8,225 nucleotides of DNA from Phycisphaerales bacterium (GTDB lineage Bacteria; Planctomycetota; Phycisphaerae; Phycisphaerales; SM1A02): NCBI GenBank assembly GCA_007135295.1, contig SLJD01000374.1, positions 1 through 8,225 on the forward strand. The letters are read 5' to 3'. The position numbers were made by a program, and so were the translations under genes. The notes beneath the pieces are model-generated. The model was not told the DNA's origin and searched no databases. It was given only the letters and a program-made list of their open reading frames with translations. Shown one piece after another: positions 1 to 5,998 of this stretch (the stretch's first letter is position 1; each line of letters opens with the position of its first letter).

Positions 1-630
1 CCCGATCGCTGGCACCCCCGCATGGTCGAAGGGATTGGGCCTTTGCTGAGCGATGACGACGTTGGTCGGCAGAGACTCCGCGTCCTGACGTTGCTGTCTG
101 AGACCCGGGAACATGCCCGGGAGTTCTTTCCCGCCATCGAACGGCTCTACCGCGATGATGAGATTGAGCCGGATGTCCGCATGATGGCGGCCATTGCAAT
201 CCCGCCCATCGCCGGCATCACGTACGCGCTTGACGTGTTCGACCTCGACGATGACGGGATCACCGACAGGCCCGCGGTGGAGGCGGAAGCCATCGTCGCT
301 GCGATCTCGCAGTTCGGGTCGCAGACCAGGGGAACATTCAACGTTGAACCCGACGAACGGGCGGCGCCCAGGGCCATCGCGCGCGAGGCGATGACGCATC
401 ACGATGCCGACGTCCGCCGGCAGGCCGCGTGGGCCATGCTGACGTCGTACTCTGAGGAAGAAGCTGTCGTTGAGGAGAAAGACGGCGAGTTCATCATCGC
501 CCCGGAACTGCGCGAGCCCTTCGAGATGATGGCCGAACACGATCCGGAGCCGGTATTGCGTGCCGCCGCGCAACAGGTTCTGGACACACAGTTTCAGCGT
601 GCAATCCGACATTACGAGCAGCAACGGTGA
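1..630 (+). CDS. HEAT-like alpha-helical protein, 3' part (5' end outside window)
   Basis: The reading frame is open to the first base of the window and has no ribosome binding site before its first ATG (position 22), so the gene most likely begins upstream; 209 residues are visible before the TGA at 628-630. Several amphipathic helices have a HEAT/armadillo-like flavour, for example the stretches VRMMAAIAI, VRRQAAWAML and VLRAAAQQVL, each following an acidic or proline-containing turn. Such helical repeats usually act as protein-binding scaffolds; no catalytic motif is visible. A DxDxDGxxD stretch (residues 74-82 counted from the ATG at 22) resembles a calcium-binding loop, but the usual acidic residue at loop position 12 is alanine. 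The next gene on the same strand starts 37 bases after the stop, so the two are probably co-transcribed. The function is unknown; that it is a real gene is fairly sure, the HEAT label is an inference from helix pattern. Confidence 0.75.
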   Translation, partial: PDRWHPRMVEGIGPLLSDDDVGRQRLRVLTLLSETREHAREFFPAIERLYRDDEIEPDVRMMAAIAIPPIAGITYALDVFDLDDDGITDRPAVEAEAIVAAISQFGSQTRGTFNVEPDERAAPRAIAREAMTHHDADVRRQAAWAMLTSYSEEEAVVEEKDGEFIIAPELREPFEMMAEHDPEPVLRAAAQQVLDTQFQRAIRHYEQQR

Positions 631-654
631 CCCGATCGAAAGAGACGATGACAC

Positions 655-660
655 AGGCGG
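655..660 (+). promoter_or_regulatory. Ribosome binding site deciding the start of the secreted protein gene
   Basis: AGGCGG lies seven bases before the ATG at 668. It is an imperfect Shine-Dalgarno match, but it is correctly spaced for the ATG that opens a signal peptide, which supports 668 over the in-frame ATG at 560 inside the preceding gene. Confidence 0.5.
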
Positions 661-667
661 TCAAACG

Positions 668-1918
668 ATGCAGTCGACCATGAACATCACGCTCATATTC
701 CTGTTCGCACTGCTCGCGGCCCGGACCGGAGCCGGCGATTTCGAGCCATTGATACCATTCAGCAATGTTACAATTGCCCGCGTACAGATAATCGATTCCT
801 CGTTGGTTGATCCGTATGAGGCGTCGGATCCTGACGGCTGGCACGACAGCGGCTTCCCAGACGTTGACTATGAACCCGGAACGTACAACAGCACGTTTGT
901 CGTCGCAGAAGTGCTGGCCGGCGACGAGGAACTCGAAGGGCACCGGCTGGAAACGGGGGCCTACCACACACAGCAGCCGAGGATCCGCCAGCGTGTTCTC
1001 CCGATCGATCCGCCGTTCCAGCCGGACGAGGAGGTCGTGATCTTCATTGTCGACAGGGGATACGGCTCTCCGCAGAGGATACTGGGCGGCGGTGTGCGGC
1101 ACCTCTGGTCAAACCGGTACGGCCTCGCTCGTCCTCAAACAGACACATACGTAGAAGACCTGGAAAAGATCGAGAGACTGGCCGGCATTCTGAACGCATC
1201 GGGCGAAGGGCAGTGGGAACAGCTTCATGATCTCGCGCTCAACGATCGCGCCGGGTTCGGGACATGGGCAATCGACACAGTGATCGCTGAATACCACGCC
1301 GCTTCTCCAGAGTCAGAAAATGACCGACGAGCCGATGCCATTGTCAGAAAAATCGCTGCCTCGCCGCCGGCACATCTGACAGCGCCTGCCCGATACCTGC
1401 TTCTCTCCCGCTTGAACGATGAAGAAACTCGCGACGTATGGTTTACATTCATGCAGTCGCTGGCGACAAGTGATTATGACGAGTCACAGGAGATGTGGGA
1501 CGGCGGAGAGATCACATCCGCCCTGTCGCAATTGGAGCAATTTGCTTCAATCGTGACGACAATGCCGGAGTTCTACAGCGACGAGGAGGGACAACGAATC
1601 CTCGAACTCTACGCGCTCGCGCTTGCCAACCCGTCGGTTCCGATTGAGAAACGCCTGCCATTCGTACACCGCATTGTTGATCGGGATCTCGAAAGCGCCG
1701 TTCGCTTCACTGACGAGCATGCGTTCAACACCCTTGTTGAACTACTGCGTCAATCCGACGAAGCCGCGATCGAGACCGCTGCAGCCGAACTCATACGCGA
1801 CGACATTCCGCTGAACGCCGATCGCCGAGCCGCCCTTCGCGAAGCCGCTGATGAGATCGATACAGCGGAAGCCCGGGCCATCATTCGCGACCTGTTCGAA
1901 CAGCTCTGCGAACAATAG
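668..1918 (+). CDS. Secreted protein of unknown function with signal peptide
   Basis: A 416-residue protein. The N terminus (residues 1 to about 23) is a Sec signal peptide: a hydrophobic core ITLIFLFALLAA followed by a small-residue region ending near GAG, with cleavage probable just before the first Asp. There is no lipobox cysteine, so it is predicted to be released to the periplasm or exterior. Residues about 30-150 look beta-rich and contain a pattern common in uncharacterised secreted bacterial proteins: a strand reading VVAEVLAGDEEL, a later proline, then EEVVIFIV. Residues about 165-416 are almost wholly alpha-helical and acidic, with helix pairs recalling HEAT-like or TPR-like solenoids, as in the preceding gene. 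The in-frame ATG at 560 would overlap the upstream gene by 71 bases and bury the signal peptide, so it was not used. The stop is 31 bases from the convergent DAHP synthase stop, with no clear terminator between. I do not recognise a named family. Confidence 0.85.
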   Translation: MQSTMNITLIFLFALLAARTGAGDFEPLIPFSNVTIARVQIIDSSLVDPYEASDPDGWHDSGFPDVDYEPGTYNSTFVVAEVLAGDEELEGHRLETGAYHTQQPRIRQRVLPIDPPFQPDEEVVIFIVDRGYGSPQRILGGGVRHLWSNRYGLARPQTDTYVEDLEKIERLAGILNASGEGQWEQLHDLALNDRAGFGTWAIDTVIAEYHAASPESENDRRADAIVRKIAASPPAHLTAPARYLLLSRLNDEETRDVWFTFMQSLATSDYDESQEMWDGGEITSALSQLEQFASIVTTMPEFYSDEEGQRILELYALALANPSVPIEKRLPFVHRIVDRDLESAVRFTDEHAFNTLVELLRQSDEAAIETAAAELIRDDIPLNADRRAALREAADEIDTAEARAIIRDLFEQLCEQ

Positions 1919-1949
1919 CAATGGCCTACTGCCGGGCCGATCGCGCCGA

Positions 1950-3413
1950 TCACCCCACCCGCCGGGCGACGCGCATGGCCATCTCCAGCGCCTGCTCATA
2001 ATTCAGCCGCGGGTCGACGTGCGTGCGGTACGCGCGTTTGAGGTCCGCTTCGGACAGCCCCCGCGCGCCGCCGGTGCATTCGGTCACGTCCTCGCCGGTC
2101 AGTTCGAAGTGCACGCCGCCGAGGTACGTCCCCGCATTCGCGTGAATCTCAAACGCCTGTTCGAGCTCAGCGAGGATGTGCTCGAACTTTCGGGTCTTGA
2201 TCCCGTCCGCGGTGGTCTCCGTGTTGCCGTGCATCGGATCACAGACCCACAGCACCTGCTTGCCGCTGCGCTGAACCGCTTCGATCAGCCGGGGCAGGTG
2301 CTCAGCGATGCCGTGCGCCCCCATGCGGTGGATCAGCGTCAGCCGGCCGGGTTCGTTGTCCGGGTGCAGCACATCGAGCAGCTCCGCAAGCCAGTCGTTG
2401 GTCATGGCAGGCCCGATCTTGATCGCCACCGGGTTGCGGATGCCGCGGAAGTATTCCACGTGCGCTTCATCAACCTTTGCCGTGCGCATCCCGATCCACG
2501 GGAAATGCGTGGACAGGTTGTACCAGCCGGTGCGGTGCGGCACCTGCCGGGTCTGCGACTGTTCGTAGAGCAGGTGCAGGCCTTCGTGGCTCGTGAAGAA
2601 ATCGACGCGGTTGATCTGCCCGACCTCGACGCCGGCGAGCGTTTCCATGAACCGCAGCGAATGGCCGATCGACTCGACAATGCGCGAATACTCCGAGGCG
2701 AGCGGCGAATGCTCGACGAAGCCGAGGTTCCAGTACTCCGGATGGTGCAGGTCCGCAAAGCCGCCGTCGATCAGTGATCGAATAAAGTTCAGCGTCAGGG
2801 CCGCCCGCTCGTAGCCGCGCAGCAGCAGTTGCGGGTCCGGCCGGCGGTCGGCCTCACTGAACGGCACGCGGTTGATCGAATCGCCGCGGTACGTCGGCAG
2901 TTCGAGGCCGTCGACCGTTTCGGTTTCGGCGGAGCGCGGCTTGGCGTACTGGCCGGCGAACCGCCCGACGCGGATGACCCGCTTCTGCGTGCCGTGCACG
3001 AGCACGAGCGACATCTGAAGCAGGATCTTGAGTTTGTTGGCGATCATCGTCGACTGGCAGTCGTCGAACCGCTCGGCGCAGTCCCCGCCCTGCAGCAGGA
3101 ACCGCTCGCCGGCCGCGGCTTCCGCGATCTGACTCTTGAGCGACTCGATCTCCCACGTCGTCACGAGCGGGGGCAGCGTCGAGAGTTCCGCGAGCACCTT
3201 CTTCAGTGCCGCTTCGTCGGGATACTCCGGCTGCTGAGCGGCCGGGCGATCCTGCCAGGACGTCGGCGCCCAGTCACGGGCCCGACCGGCTGATCCGGTC
3301 CCTGGGGCATCGGTCGCCGGGGCCTTGGTCGCCGCGGGATCAGGCGGCGTGCGGGGGGCCGCGTTCCCCTCGGGAGCGGCACGGCCCATGGATGTTGTGG
3401 GGTCTTCGTTCAT
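1950..3413 (-). CDS. Class II 3-deoxy-7-phosphoheptulonate (DAHP) synthase
   Basis: It condenses phosphoenolpyruvate and erythrose 4-phosphate to DAHP, the first step of the shikimate pathway to aromatic amino acids; cytoplasmic and metal-dependent. The 487-residue product carries the class II (plant/Mycobacterium-type) hallmarks in order: TSWQDRPAAQQPEYPD near residues 51-66, LLQGGDCAERF (106-116), VGRFAGQYAKPRS (149-161), LPTYRGDSIN (172-181), SHEGLHLLYE (275-284), DPMHGNT (392-398), GGVHFELTGEDVTECTGG (432-449) and DPRLN (467-471). Metal ligands expected from the Mycobacterium tuberculosis enzyme are all present: Cys112, His395, Glu437 and Asp467. The residue before Asp467 is Val instead of the usual Cys. 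The first 45 residues form an Ala/Pro/Thr-rich, probably disordered tail. The start is uncertain: ATG at 3413 was chosen; GTG at 3434 and ATG at 3389 are in frame and none has a clear Shine-Dalgarno sequence. It is a monocistronic-looking gene, convergent with the left gene and divergent from the right. The family call is very secure. Confidence 0.96.
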   Translation of the reverse strand: MNEDPTTSMGRAAPEGNAAPRTPPDPAATKAPATDAPGTGSAGRARDWAPTSWQDRPAAQQPEYPDEAALKKVLAELSTLPPLVTTWEIESLKSQIAEAAAGERFLLQGGDCAERFDDCQSTMIANKLKILLQMSLVLVHGTQKRVIRVGRFAGQYAKPRSAETETVDGLELPTYRGDSINRVPFSEADRRPDPQLLLRGYERAALTLNFIRSLIDGGFADLHHPEYWNLGFVEHSPLASEYSRIVESIGHSLRFMETLAGVEVGQINRVDFFTSHEGLHLLYEQSQTRQVPHRTGWYNLSTHFPWIGMRTAKVDEAHVEYFRGIRNPVAIKIGPAMTNDWLAELLDVLHPDNEPGRLTLIHRMGAHGIAEHLPRLIEAVQRSGKQVLWVCDPMHGNTETTADGIKTRKFEHILAELEQAFEIHANAGTYLGGVHFELTGEDVTECTGGARGLSEADLKRAYRTHVDPRLNYEQALEMAMRVARRVG

Positions 3414-3456
3414 AAGCGCATGGATGGTAGTCACATCGGCGCGATGACTGAACTAT

Positions 3457-3488
3457 CCCAGCGAAATTTTGCCCCAGCGAAATTCTCC
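3457..3488. repeat. Two 16-base direct repeats upstream of the DAHP synthase gene
   Basis: CCCAGCGAAATT occurs at 3457-3468 and again at 3473-3484, a perfect 12-base repeat with a 16-base period; the flanking four bases of each unit are partly conserved. The repeats lie 40-75 bases upstream of the chosen DAHP synthase start, over the possible -10/-35 region on the minus strand, where an operator would sit. They are more AT-rich than their surroundings. A regulatory role is an inference; a small local duplication is the alternative. Confidence 0.6.
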
Positions 3489-3649
3489 CGATCGACCGCC
3501 TGAATCAGCCGCTCCAGCCGCCACCGGCCCCCCGGGACTCGAAAAATTCCTCTGCTCCCGGCGGTCAGCCCCTGATTGTTGCACCGTCGGAACGTGCCGC
3601 GTCGATAGTCGTTGATTGGAGCCGGCCGCCAGACACCACCACCAGCCCG

Positions 3650-3703
3650 CCGGCTCGGCCAGTGAGAACCGGCTCGGCCAGTGAAGCCCGGCTCCGCCAG
3701 CAA
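3650..3703. repeat. Three tandem 19-base repeats ahead of the glycosyltransferase gene
   Basis: The unit CCGGCTCGGCCAGTGA begins at 3650 and 3669 and, with changes, at 3688 (CCGGCTCCGCCAGCAA), an exact 19-base period. The array ends just before the start region of the plus-strand glycosyltransferase, so it would lie in its 5' untranslated region or promoter. The 16 bases at 3645-3660 also occur at 6015-6030, in the low-complexity 3' end of the right-hand gene. Confidence 0.7.
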
Positions 3704-3707
3704 AAAT

Positions 3708-3712
3708 GAGGA
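3708..3712 (+). promoter_or_regulatory. Ribosome binding site deciding the glycosyltransferase start
   Basis: GAGGA lies eight bases before the ATG at 3721, an optimal Shine-Dalgarno spacing. The in-frame ATG at 3706 overlaps this site and has no such sequence ahead of it, so 3721 is preferred. Confidence 0.65.
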
Positions 3713-3720
3713 TCCGCGAC

Positions 3721-5877
3721 ATGCCCCCCACCGCCACGGCCGCCGCCACTCAGCCCGTCAGCGAGCAGAGACTCCAGCAGACGCTCGCCGCGAACCTTGC
3801 CGCCATGGAACGTTCGCACCCCGAGGTCGCCCGCCTGCTGAATGAGGCCCTGCAAGCCGTCGCGGCGGGCGACGAACAATACCGCATCGCCCCTGATCCG
3901 ATGGGCGGCATGACGGTCTTCCAACGCTCGGGCGGCGGCTTCACCTCGCTCAGCCCGTTGCAGAAGACCGTTCCGACCGTCAGCGACCTCTTCCGCAACC
4001 ACCACGACCACTTCCGCGACCTGCCCGCGATCGCCCTGCTCAGCGCCGGCGACGGGCGGATCCTGCGCTGGCTTGCGGACCATCCCCCCAGGAAATTCAT
4101 GGACGCGGAACTCTGCGTCTACATCATCGAACCGGACCCGGCCCGGCTGCTGCATGCGATGATGCTCCACGACTTCACCGGCCCGCACGGCCCGATCGAC
4201 CAGCAGCGCTTCATCTGGTCCGTCGGCGAGCAGTGGGCCGGGCAGATCCGCGAGAGCATGCAGAGCCGCCTCATGCTGCCCGCGCCGAGGATGTACCTCG
4301 GGCTGCCAGCCATGCAGAAAGCCGCGCAGAACACCGTTGAGCAGATCGCCGGCGACATCAACAAGCGCGCCGCCGAGCGCCTTGAAGCGTTCCGCCAGTG
4401 GGTCGACGGCCGAACGGACGATGATGTCGCTGCGCTGCTCGGTGAATCGCCGCCCCGTCCGCCGCGCCTGCTGCTGATGACGTCGCGCCTGACGACTGTG
4501 CTGCAATACTCGACCGCGGACATCGCCGACGCCTTCGAGTCGCTCGGCTGGGAGACGCGAACGCTCATCGAGCAGCAGCCGCATGAGAAACACTCGTTCG
4601 CCTCGATGGTCGATGCGCTTGATTCGTTCCGCCCGGACGTCGTGCTCACCCTGAACTATCTCCGCCGCGATCTGCCGACGCTGCCGCCGTCCGTCCCGCA
4701 CATCTGCTGGATTCAGGACCACATGCCGAACCTGACCACGACCGAAGCGGGCCGGGCCGTCGATCGCCGACAGTTCATCGTCACCGCGCAGAAGTACAAG
4801 TACGCCGGCGAGTACGACTACCCGCCGAGGCAGTGCATCGAGATCGGCAAGCTGACCCGGCCGGTGAAGCTCCCGGATTCGTGGACGTGCGACGGCGATG
4901 ATCTCGTCTACGTCTCGCACGCTCCGGAGCAGCCCGAGCAGCGCCTTGAGCAGCTTTTCGCCGAATGTCGGACCGGCGAAGAACGCGCATTCATGGAACA
5001 CGCCGGCCGGGCGCTGATCGACGCATACAACGAAGACGCGCAGCAGGCCGCATCCGGCGCTTCGCCGCTTCAGATCCAGACCCGCCGCCAGTTGCGCGAA
5101 TTCGTCGAACGAACGGAGCAGAAAGCCGGCCGGCCGATTCCATACGGCGAAAGCAAGCGGCATGTGCTCAATCTGCTTTTCGACCACCTCAACAACCGCC
5201 TCTACCGCCGACAGGCGCTGATGTGGATCAAGCACGCCGCCGACCGTCGCGGCCTGACGCTGGCGATTTACGGCAACGGGTGGAACCGCGACCCTGACCT
5301 TGCCAACCACGCGCACGGCCCGGTCGAGTACGGCCCTGAACTTGAGGACATCACCCGCCGCGCGCGGATCAACCTGCAGATCGTTCCGTTCATCTGCCTG
5401 CACCAGCGGCTGCTGGACGGCATCGCAGCCGGCGGGTTCTTCCTCGTGCGCGAACACCCCGGCGACCGGCTGATTCCCGAGATCTGCCGGTACCTCGAGT
5501 CGTACTGCGACGATACGGTCATGACGACACAGCAGGCGCGGCAGGCCGTGCCGAAGCACGAACAGCAGGCGTTCGATGACCTCATCCGCCGCGCCCAGGT
5601 GCTTGCCGATGACGCGGACCCCGTCACCCTGACACGAACGCGGCAGAAGTCGTACCACGTTCGGGCCGACCGGCCGTTGCTCCCGCGGCTTGAAGACGTC
5701 ACGTTCAACGATGCATCGAGCGTCGAGCGGCGGCTTGACGAATTCCTCGACCATGCCGATCGGCGTGATGAGATCATGCGCGAACAGCGCCACCACGTCC
5801 TGGAACACCTGACGTATACGAAAGCCGCCCGCCGGATCAGCCGTGAGATCCATCATCTGCTCGCCGGGACTGATTGA
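3721..5877 (+). CDS. Glycosyltransferase with Maf-like N-terminal region and CgeB-like GT-B C-terminal region
   Basis: A 718-residue cytoplasmic protein with no signal peptide or membrane segment, predicted to transfer a sugar from a nucleotide-sugar donor. Residues about 90-200 resemble the N-terminal region of Maf-type (motility-associated factor) proteins: PAIALLSAGDGRILRWL (102-118), then VYIIEPDPARLLHAM (133-147) and RFIWSVGE (163-170). Residues 249 onward look like a GT-B enzyme of the CgeB/group 1 type: a first Rossmann-like half with LLLMTSRL, DVVLTLNYL (306-314) and HICWIQDHMPNL (327-338), a helical, charged insertion (about 405-500), then a second half with LAIYGNGW (514-521), ARINLQIVP and the donor-site-like stretch HQRLLDGIAAGGFFLVREHP (561-580). 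The C-terminal helix EHLTYTKAARRI matches the end of CgeB-like proteins. The first 15 residues are Ala/Thr-rich. The gene converges on the NTase/NDPK-like/kinase gene, 107 bases away, suggesting a surface-glycan context. Donor and acceptor cannot be told from sequence. GT assignment is sure, the Maf link moderate. Confidence 0.9.
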   Translation: MPPTATAAATQPVSEQRLQQTLAANLAAMERSHPEVARLLNEALQAVAAGDEQYRIAPDPMGGMTVFQRSGGGFTSLSPLQKTVPTVSDLFRNHHDHFRDLPAIALLSAGDGRILRWLADHPPRKFMDAELCVYIIEPDPARLLHAMMLHDFTGPHGPIDQQRFIWSVGEQWAGQIRESMQSRLMLPAPRMYLGLPAMQKAAQNTVEQIAGDINKRAAERLEAFRQWVDGRTDDDVAALLGESPPRPPRLLLMTSRLTTVLQYSTADIADAFESLGWETRTLIEQQPHEKHSFASMVDALDSFRPDVVLTLNYLRRDLPTLPPSVPHICWIQDHMPNLTTTEAGRAVDRRQFIVTAQKYKYAGEYDYPPRQCIEIGKLTRPVKLPDSWTCDGDDLVYVSHAPEQPEQRLEQLFAECRTGEERAFMEHAGRALIDAYNEDAQQAASGASPLQIQTRRQLREFVERTEQKAGRPIPYGESKRHVLNLLFDHLNNRLYRRQALMWIKHAADRRGLTLAIYGNGWNRDPDLANHAHGPVEYGPELEDITRRARINLQIVPFICLHQRLLDGIAAGGFFLVREHPGDRLIPEICRYLESYCDDTVMTTQQARQAVPKHEQQAFDDLIRRAQVLADDADPVTLTRTRQKSYHVRADRPLLPRLEDVTFNDASSVERRLDEFLDHADRRDEIMREQRHHVLEHLTYTKAARRISREIHHLLAGTD

Positions 5878-5893
5878 AGCATTCGTCCGCCGC

Positions 5894-5911
5894 GGGAACG
5901 GCACCGTTCTC
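5894..5911 (+). terminator. Possible hairpin after the glycosyltransferase gene
   Basis: GGGAACG pairs with CGTTCTC around a GCAC loop (seven pairs including one G-U), 16 bases after the stop at 5877. No T-run follows, so it is not a classical intrinsic terminator; it may be a Rho-independent stop lacking the U-tract, an RNA-stabilising hairpin, or chance in GC-rich DNA. Confidence 0.3.
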
Positions 5912-5947
5912 CCGAAACGCCGCGCCCGCGAAGACGCCCTGCTTCCG

Positions 5948-5985
5948 CCCCCGCCTACTCCCGGGCGCCCTACTCCCGAACCCCC
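5948..5985 (-). other. Potential G-quadruplex just past the stop of the kinase-like gene
   Basis: Read on the minus strand, this stretch has five G-runs of three or more (5985-5981, 5977-5975, 5970-5968, 5962-5960, 5952-5948) separated by loops of 3, 4, 5 and 7 bases. That satisfies the usual G3+N1-7 rule, in the 3' untranslated part of the minus-strand transcript. Folding, and any role in ending transcription between the two convergent genes, are inferences. Confidence 0.45.
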
Positions 5986-5998
5986 TACTCCTGAACGA
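5954..5998. repeat. Three 15-base direct repeats at the 3' end of the kinase-like gene
   Basis: CCTACTCCCGGGCGC, CCTACTCCCGAACCC and CCTACTCCTGAACGA start at 5954, 5969 and 5984, an exact 15-base period; a degenerate fourth copy may begin near 5938. The CTA in the last copy (5985-5987) is the TAG stop of the minus-strand gene, so the array may have arisen by duplication of the end of that gene; a TAG triplet recurs in frame in each copy on that strand. Confidence 0.7.

Larger units (their letters stand above)
3414..3720. other. Divergent intergenic region between DAHP synthase and glycosyltransferase
   Basis: About 300 bases without a supportable gene. It must hold the promoters of both divergent genes. 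It contains two separate sets of short direct repeats (listed individually) and an inverted repeat CCGGGA/TCCCGG at 3532-3537 and 3556-3561 with an 18-base loop containing a run of five A. On the minus strand GATAGT (3457-3452) could be a -10 box for the DAHP synthase gene, placing a transcript start near 3445, but no good -35 box accompanies it. No sure promoter can be named for the plus-strand gene. The frames that read across this region are shadows. Confidence 0.5.

Noticed and set aside
241..280. Dockerin/EF-hand calcium site in the first gene (DxDxDGxxD)
   Set aside because: The acidic residue at loop position 12 is missing and there is no second copy, so a functional calcium site is not supported, though the partial resemblance is noted.
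560..667. Longer start for the secreted protein at the ATG at 560
   Set aside because: It would overlap the preceding gene by 71 bases and put 36 polar residues ahead of a clear signal peptide; the ATG at 668 has a spaced ribosome binding site.
1919..1949. Bidirectional terminator between the secreted protein and DAHP synthase genes
   Set aside because: The 31-base gap has only the short palindrome CGATCG and no stable stem or T-run.
1851..2777. A 308-codon plus-strand open frame opposite the DAHP synthase
   Set aside because: It overlaps a gene whose family is certain and overlaps the end of the upstream gene; its translation is Arg/Val/Pro-rich and motif-free.
3579..3609. Plus-strand promoter TTGCAC with GATAGT
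   Set aside because: The -35 match is only three of six and the spacing is 19 bases; too weak to call.
3650..3703. CRISPR array
   Set aside because: The units are contiguous with only three bases between them, so there are no spacers, and no cas genes are present.
3706..3720. Longer glycosyltransferase start at the ATG at 3706
   Set aside because: No Shine-Dalgarno sequence precedes it, and it overlaps the GAGGA that is ideally spaced for the ATG at 3721.
3565..5904. A 779-codon open frame on the minus strand opposite the glycosyltransferase
   Set aside because: It is an antisense shadow typical of high-GC codon use. The plus-strand frame has recognisable glycosyltransferase motifs and a well-placed ribosome binding site, while the minus frame has Arg/Val/Leu/Ala-rich sequence without motifs.
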